Position numbers and translations under genes: made by a program
Notes under the pieces: model-generated
Databases searched by the model: none
Told to the model about the DNA's origin: nothing
What the model saw: only the letters and a program-made list of their open reading frames with translations
Part shown: positions 59,659 through 64,000 of the stretch, piece by piece
Layout of the letters: every line of letters starts with the position of its first letter
Position numbering within the stretch: the stretch's first letter is position 1
Assembly: GCF_030052815.1 (NCBI RefSeq)
Contig: NC_079494.1
Coordinates: 39,170,467 to 39,234,466 of the forward strand
Direction: 5' to 3'
Length of the DNA stretch: 64,000 nt
Origin: Hevea brasiliensis
Lineage: Eukaryota > Streptophyta > Magnoliopsida > Malpighiales > Euphorbiaceae

Positions 59659-60179
59659 CCCCAGTGGAGTCGCCAAGCTGTCACAAGGTGTTTTGCGGTC
59701 ACTTGGACGAGCACTCACCGAAGTGGGAAAGAGTGAGGAGTCGCCACTTTAATTTTGAGGGAAATTAAAGGAAACTATTTTTACACAAAAAAAGGATAAA
59801 TTAAAAGAAACCACTTCGAAAAATAGAGATTCTAGATTTGGGGTCCATGTACGGGCGGGGAAGGTGTTAGGCACCCTGCCTCGTCCCTCTATGGGGGTAA
59901 ACAGATTTAATATTATGCTCTTTAAATTACAATCGATAATTAGGGGGTTAGGATGGCGATGTTAATCCCTTAGGTGAAAGGGAATATTTAATTTTTCACT
60001 TTTTTGGGTTACCCAGATACATAAGTACATGAGATGACCCTTAGTGAGTCGGTGTTGTGTAGCATTTTTTGTTTAGAGGGTTACTTTGCGCATTGTGATA
60101 TTTTAGCTTGGATTTGAGAGAATCCGGGTAAGAACCTCTCCCGATCTCTAGGGATAATCTGTTTAAAGTTTGAGTGAGG

Positions 60180-60450
60180 AATCTCGGATAAGAACTCTCC
60201 TCCGATCTCTTTAAGGGTTTATTAAAATTTTAGTTGAGAATCGGATAAGAACTCTCCTCCGATCTCTTTAAGCGTTTATTAAAATTTTGGTTGAGGATCG
60301 GATAAGAACTCTCCTCTAATCTCTTTAAGCGTTTATTAAAATTTTGGTTGAGAATTGGATAAGAACTCTCCTCCAATCTCTTTAAGCATTTATTAAAATT
60401 TTGGTTGAGAATCGGATAAGAACTCTCCTCCGATCTCCTATTTTGTTCGA
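60180..60450 (-). repeat. 57-bp tandem repeat, short array
   Basis: Same unit as 49500-50040 in reverse complement, about five copies. The difference in copy number from the left LTR is clear. Confidence 0.85.
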
Positions 60451-61937
60451 ATGAGGATCGGGTAAGAACTCTCCCCCGACCTCTTAAAATTTAGTTACAA
60501 TGGTATATCGTAAGAACCTTAGACTAAGGGTTTTGGCATCCGAAAACGCTGGGAACCCGAACAAGGCTTCTCTTAACCCATTGATACCTTATAACTAGGG
60601 AGGGGATACTAGACTGAATTTTACCGATCTCCTTTGTGATCGCCTTACCAGTACCTTTTGACAGGCAACATTCGATCTCTTCTGTTTACTAGTCTGGGAT
60701 CCGATCTTACCTCGATCCCCCACTATACCAAGTTATCTTCTGAGCTAGTTTAGTGGTTCGACTTCATAATTTTTCCTCCTATTTATTATCCAAACTTTTA
60801 TTATTTTAAAGGAACTCTCATGTTAAGATACAGCTACCAACATTTTATCAAACTACCTATACATCACTCGTAATCAGAGCACCTACATTTGAAGGTAATA
60901 AAGGCTAAAAATAAATAACATGAACTGATGAACAAAAGGTAAACTCAAGAGAATAACCACCCACGTGGGGCTCTTTAACATAACATAAACTTGACGAAAA
61001 TTATAAGCATGAAAACAAAGAAAATAATAAAAAATGAGCACTTGATAAAGCAACGGTCTAGACGCTCACCTGTAGGGAGTTGAATCTATTGAACTAACTA
61101 TGGAGTCACAAATATAGTAGAGCTGCGTGCTAATAGTCTGGGGACTAATGCTTGCCTTGAAATAAAGAATACCAAGTTAAAATGCAGTCGAGCCAGAATG
61201 ACAGTAACCGGGTTGGAATGAGATTGAGCTTGGAAAGTAAAAAGTGGATATAAAAATGATGAAGACAAAACTGAAACTGAGAGATGGTATCGCAGAGTAA
61301 TGAACAAACTGAAAATGAAGAGTTTCAGTGTCCAACACTCCTTCAATGGAAATACTTTAGAAAACTGGTTTCTGAAGTTTCTCTATTTTGAAAGCTTAAA
61401 AATAGCAGAGTAGCAAGACTGAATTAAGTTTCAGTGCCTTTCCACCATAATCACCACCCTTTTTTTCATCTTCCTGTCCCCTTCAATAGTATTGCATGCA
61501 GGTATTTATAGGGAACGGGTGCTCGCAATGAAGGGTCAGGATTTCCTCTGAGGGACATGAAAGGTTTAGATTTTAAAGGACATGATCTGATGCCTGAGAA
61601 TCGAAGAGAATCAAAATGGACAGCTGAGATCCTATTCAGAATATTTGTCCTTTCTCTTTTCTAATCTAACAGTTCAAAATCTTCATGTCAAGGGAGATCC
61701 GAGGGTCGGGAATAAAAGGCGTCGGTCTTGTCGTCTTCTCTTTGATCCAAGGGCTCCGGGCTTATCCTTACAAGTAAGATCAACGGTGGAGATCGAGATG
61801 TATAGGACAGTCATGACATGTCCTGGCACCTGTCAGCAATGTGGGTGATTCTGCAAATGAGGCGTGCGGTGAAGATTTGATCTCATCTGCAACGCTTTAA
61901 CTACCTCGGCTCTGATTATGACGACAATTATTGGAAG

Positions 61938-62606
61938 TTGTCTTATCCTCTCCTGGCTTTCCGTTCTCCCATTCCTTCTGATCTTTCGATTATGACCCTT
62001 TTCCGATCTCTAGTACCGGGCCCTTCTCCCGATCTCTCCCATTCCAGAACCTTCCTTTCTATCCGAGCTGCTTCAGTCAAAGCATTTAATCCTTTGATTA
62101 CCGATGTATCTGCTTCGATTTTCGCTAGTAATAAATGCTCAGACCCCCCCTATATATATGCCTCAATGGGGAATTTCTCCCACATTTCATTCCTTCCTCT
62201 TTCCATTTCTCTCTTCTTCTATTCTAGTTTTTTCGGTAACATTATGGCCATGGTGATTGCTTTTAATCTTCTTTTGACTATTCTCTTTGCTCCCCGACTG
62301 AAAATTTATGACCCCATTGATCGAAAAATCATGATAACCACATCAGATGACAGTGAGAGAACCGGACTAATTTACAGCTCAAGATCGAAAACATCGATCG
62401 CATCGTTCTCGAGTCGATCTACCGACATAATCGGTGAACCAATTTCGGGCAAGAAGACTGCTAATTTCCCTCTTAACATCGGTGACTGCCTCTTGAAGTT
62501 CACTTGGCTCCTCACTACATCGGGCGTCCCGACTGCAGCTCAGTTCTGGTCGATGACATCAACGATGACTCCTCATTACCATGAGAGTCATAGTCACCCC
62601 CTCTGA
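61938..62606 (+). CDS. Copy of the LTR antisense ORF (unknown)
   Basis: 222 open codons, the inverted counterpart of 47953-47339, with the shared internal start M-A-M-V at about 62244 and a CTATATATATG word about 95 bases before it. The two copies differ by many substitutions yet both remain open to the same stop. No known domain. Function, if any, unknown; could be chance. Confidence 0.35.
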   Translation: MSYPLLAFRSPIPSDLSIMTLFRSLVPGPSPDLSHSRTFLSIRAASVKAFNPLITDVSASIFASNKCSDPPYIYASMGNFSHISFLPLSISLFFYSSFFGNIMAMVIAFNLLLTILFAPRLKIYDPIDRKIMITTSDDSERTGLIYSSRSKTSIASFSSRSTDIIGEPISGKKTANFPLNIGDCLLKFTWLLTTSGVPTAAQFWSMTSTMTPHYHESHSHPL

Positions 62607-62790
62607 GCTGCACATCAATCCGATGCCTATGGCTGGCTTTCTGATCAGACATCTTTTGATTCAGCCACGAGACTAGGCTTTGACATAGGTCCCTACTAGG
62701 TAGGAAATAGTGCCGATCTCTAGAGATCGCCCAAATGATGTAATCTGACCTTTAAAAGTTCTTAATGATGTAATTCGATCTCTTGAGATT

Positions 62791-64000
62791 GGCACTACGT
62801 CCTACCTAGTAGGGACCTATGTCAAAGCCTAGTCTCATGGCTGAATCAAAAGATGTCTAATCAGAAAGCCAGCCATAGGCATCGGATAGATGTGCAGCTC
62901 AGAGGGGGTGACTATGACTCTCATGGTAATGAGGAGTCATCATCGATGTCATCAACCAGAACTGAGCTGTAGTCGGGACGCCCGATGTAGTGAGGAACCA
63001 AGTGAACTTCAAGAGGCAGTTACCGATGTTAAGAGGGAAATTAGCAGCCTTCTCGCCCAAAATCGGTTTATCGATTATATCGGTAGATCGACTCGAGAAC
63101 GGTGCAATCGATGTTTTCGATCTTGAGCGGTAAATTAGTCCGGTTCTCTAACTGTCATCAGATGTGGTTATCATGATTTTCCAATCACTGGGGTCGTAAA
63201 TTTTCAGTCGGGGAGCATAGAGAATAGTCCGAAGAAGATCAAAAGCAGTCACCATGGCCATAATGTTACCAGAAAAACTAGAACAGAAGAAGAGAGAAAT
63301 GGAAAGAGGAAGGAATAAAATGTGGGAGAAATTCCTCGTTGAGGCATATATATAACGGGGGTTTGAGCATTTATTACTAGCTGAAATCGAAGCAGATGCA
63401 TCGGTAATCAAAGCATTAAATGCTTTGACTGAAGCAGCTCGGATAGAAAGGAAGGTTCTGGAATGGGAGAGATCGGGAGAAGGGCCCGGTACTAGAGATC
63501 GGAAAAGGGTCATAATAGAAAGATCAGAAGGAATGGGAGAACGGAAAGCCAGGAGAGGATGAGACAACTTCCAATAATTGTCGTCATAATCAGAGCCGAG
63601 GTAGTTAAAGCGTTGCAGATGAGATCAAATCTTCACCGCACGCCTCATTTGCAGAATCACCCACATTGCTGACAGGTGCCAGGACATGTCATGACTGTCC
63701 TGTACATATCGATCTCCACCGTTGATCTTACTTGTAAGGATAAGCCCGGAGCCCTTGGATCAAAGAGAAGACGATAAGACCGACGCCTTTTATTCCCGAC
63801 CCTCGGATCTCCCTTGACATGAAGATTTTGAACCGTTGGATTAGAAAAGAGAAAGGACAAATATTCTGAATAGGATCTCAGACATCCATTTTGATTCTCT
63901 TTAATTCTCAGGCATCAAATCATGTCCTTTAAAATCCAAACCTTTCATCTCCCTCAGAGGAAATCCTGACCCTTCATTGCAAGCACCCGTTCCCTATAAA
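62791..64000 (+). repeat. Third, partial Ogre-like LTR copy (plus strand)
   Basis: Corresponds base for base in length to 47231-48440 (1,210 bp each) and, inverted, to 61505-62714. It begins at GGCACTACGTCC and is cut by the window end inside the TATA box. The antisense ORF is present as 63567-63148 but closed early by a stop. Confidence 0.88.

Larger units (their letters stand above)
59659..62790 (-). repeat. Inverted Ogre-like LTR with PBS
   Basis: Minus strand: LTR up to CCTTGTGACA at 59679, AGC spacer, PBS 59675-59659, then immediately pol of the plus-strand element. Aligned with the left LTR it covers about 47120-50500: 57-bp repeats at 60180-60450 (about five units), sense TATA at about 61500-61512, antisense ORF and TATA at 61938-62606 and about 62145-62155. 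Substitutions against the left LTR are scattered. The left-hand LTR part with the antisense gene (44213-47100) is not present. Confidence 0.87.
61505..64000. repeat. Large imperfect palindrome, 1,210-bp arms and 76-bp centre
   Basis: Left arm 61505-62714 and right arm 62791-64000 are reverse complements with scattered mismatches and equal length; the centre is 62715-62790. The right arm is cut by the window end, so the palindrome may be longer. The centre holds two self-complementary words built on GATCTC/GAGATC. Confidence 0.85.

Overview
The window is plant nuclear DNA made almost entirely of LTR retrotransposons. Evidence: AT-rich background, Ty3/gypsy and Ty1/copia polyproteins, initiator-Met-type primer binding sites, 3-6 kb LTRs with 5-bp target-site duplications, and nonsense mutations mostly of the CAG to TAG kind expected from plant CHG methylation. 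It looks like eudicot pericentromeric heterochromatin. The species cannot be proved from the sequence; a Euphorbiaceae-like genome is only an impression. I see no intact host gene, tRNA, rRNA or CRISPR array.

Layout. (1) 1-7.4 kb: an old, badly decayed Ty1/copia element (+), split at 657-4278 by a 3.62-kb solo gypsy LTR with a perfect CATTA duplication; the 3' end of another gypsy LTR occupies 1-315. (2) 7.4-8.1 kb: the only stretch not attributable to a retroelement. (3) 8.1-11.8 kb: a gypsy 5' LTR, PBS and a stub of gag (+). (4) 11.8-23.2 kb: two minus-strand chromoviruses (Tekay/Del-like, with a C-terminal chromodomain-like segment) arranged in tandem and sharing the middle LTR; the left copy is nearly complete and carries a likely 75-nt intron inside integrase. 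(5) 23.2-36.5 kb: a second, older chromovirus family (+), split by a 4.04-kb solo LTR (27291-34871) that itself contains a 3.54-kb solo LTR in reverse (28673-32207). (6) 36.5-44.2 kb: a gypsy LTR fragment inserted in that element and, inserted in the fragment, another chromovirus of the tandem family (+) with 3.05-kb 5' LTR, gag, protease, RT, RNase H and part of integrase. (7) 44.2-64.0 kb: a Tat/Ogre-like element inserted inside the integrase intron of (6). It has an LTR of up to 6.3 kb, an extra ORF1 before gag, gag, protease with a G-patch-like segment, an in-frame intron before RT, and a second archaeal-type RNase H; integrase is missing. At its end it runs into an inverted copy of its own PBS and LTR, followed by a further LTR copy in the opposite direction, giving 1,210-bp palindrome arms around a 76-bp centre.

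How the parts relate. Each element once encoded its own gag-protease-RT-RNase H-integrase cycle, and all copies here are broken. The most unusual points are: a roughly 600-codon antisense ORF with its own TATA box within the Ogre-like LTR/left region, in one frame and broken only by C-to-T-type stops; the head-to-head LTR fusion at the primer binding site; the integrase intron; and a pair of tandem stem-loops conserved with compensating changes in the LTRs of several otherwise diverged gypsy families.
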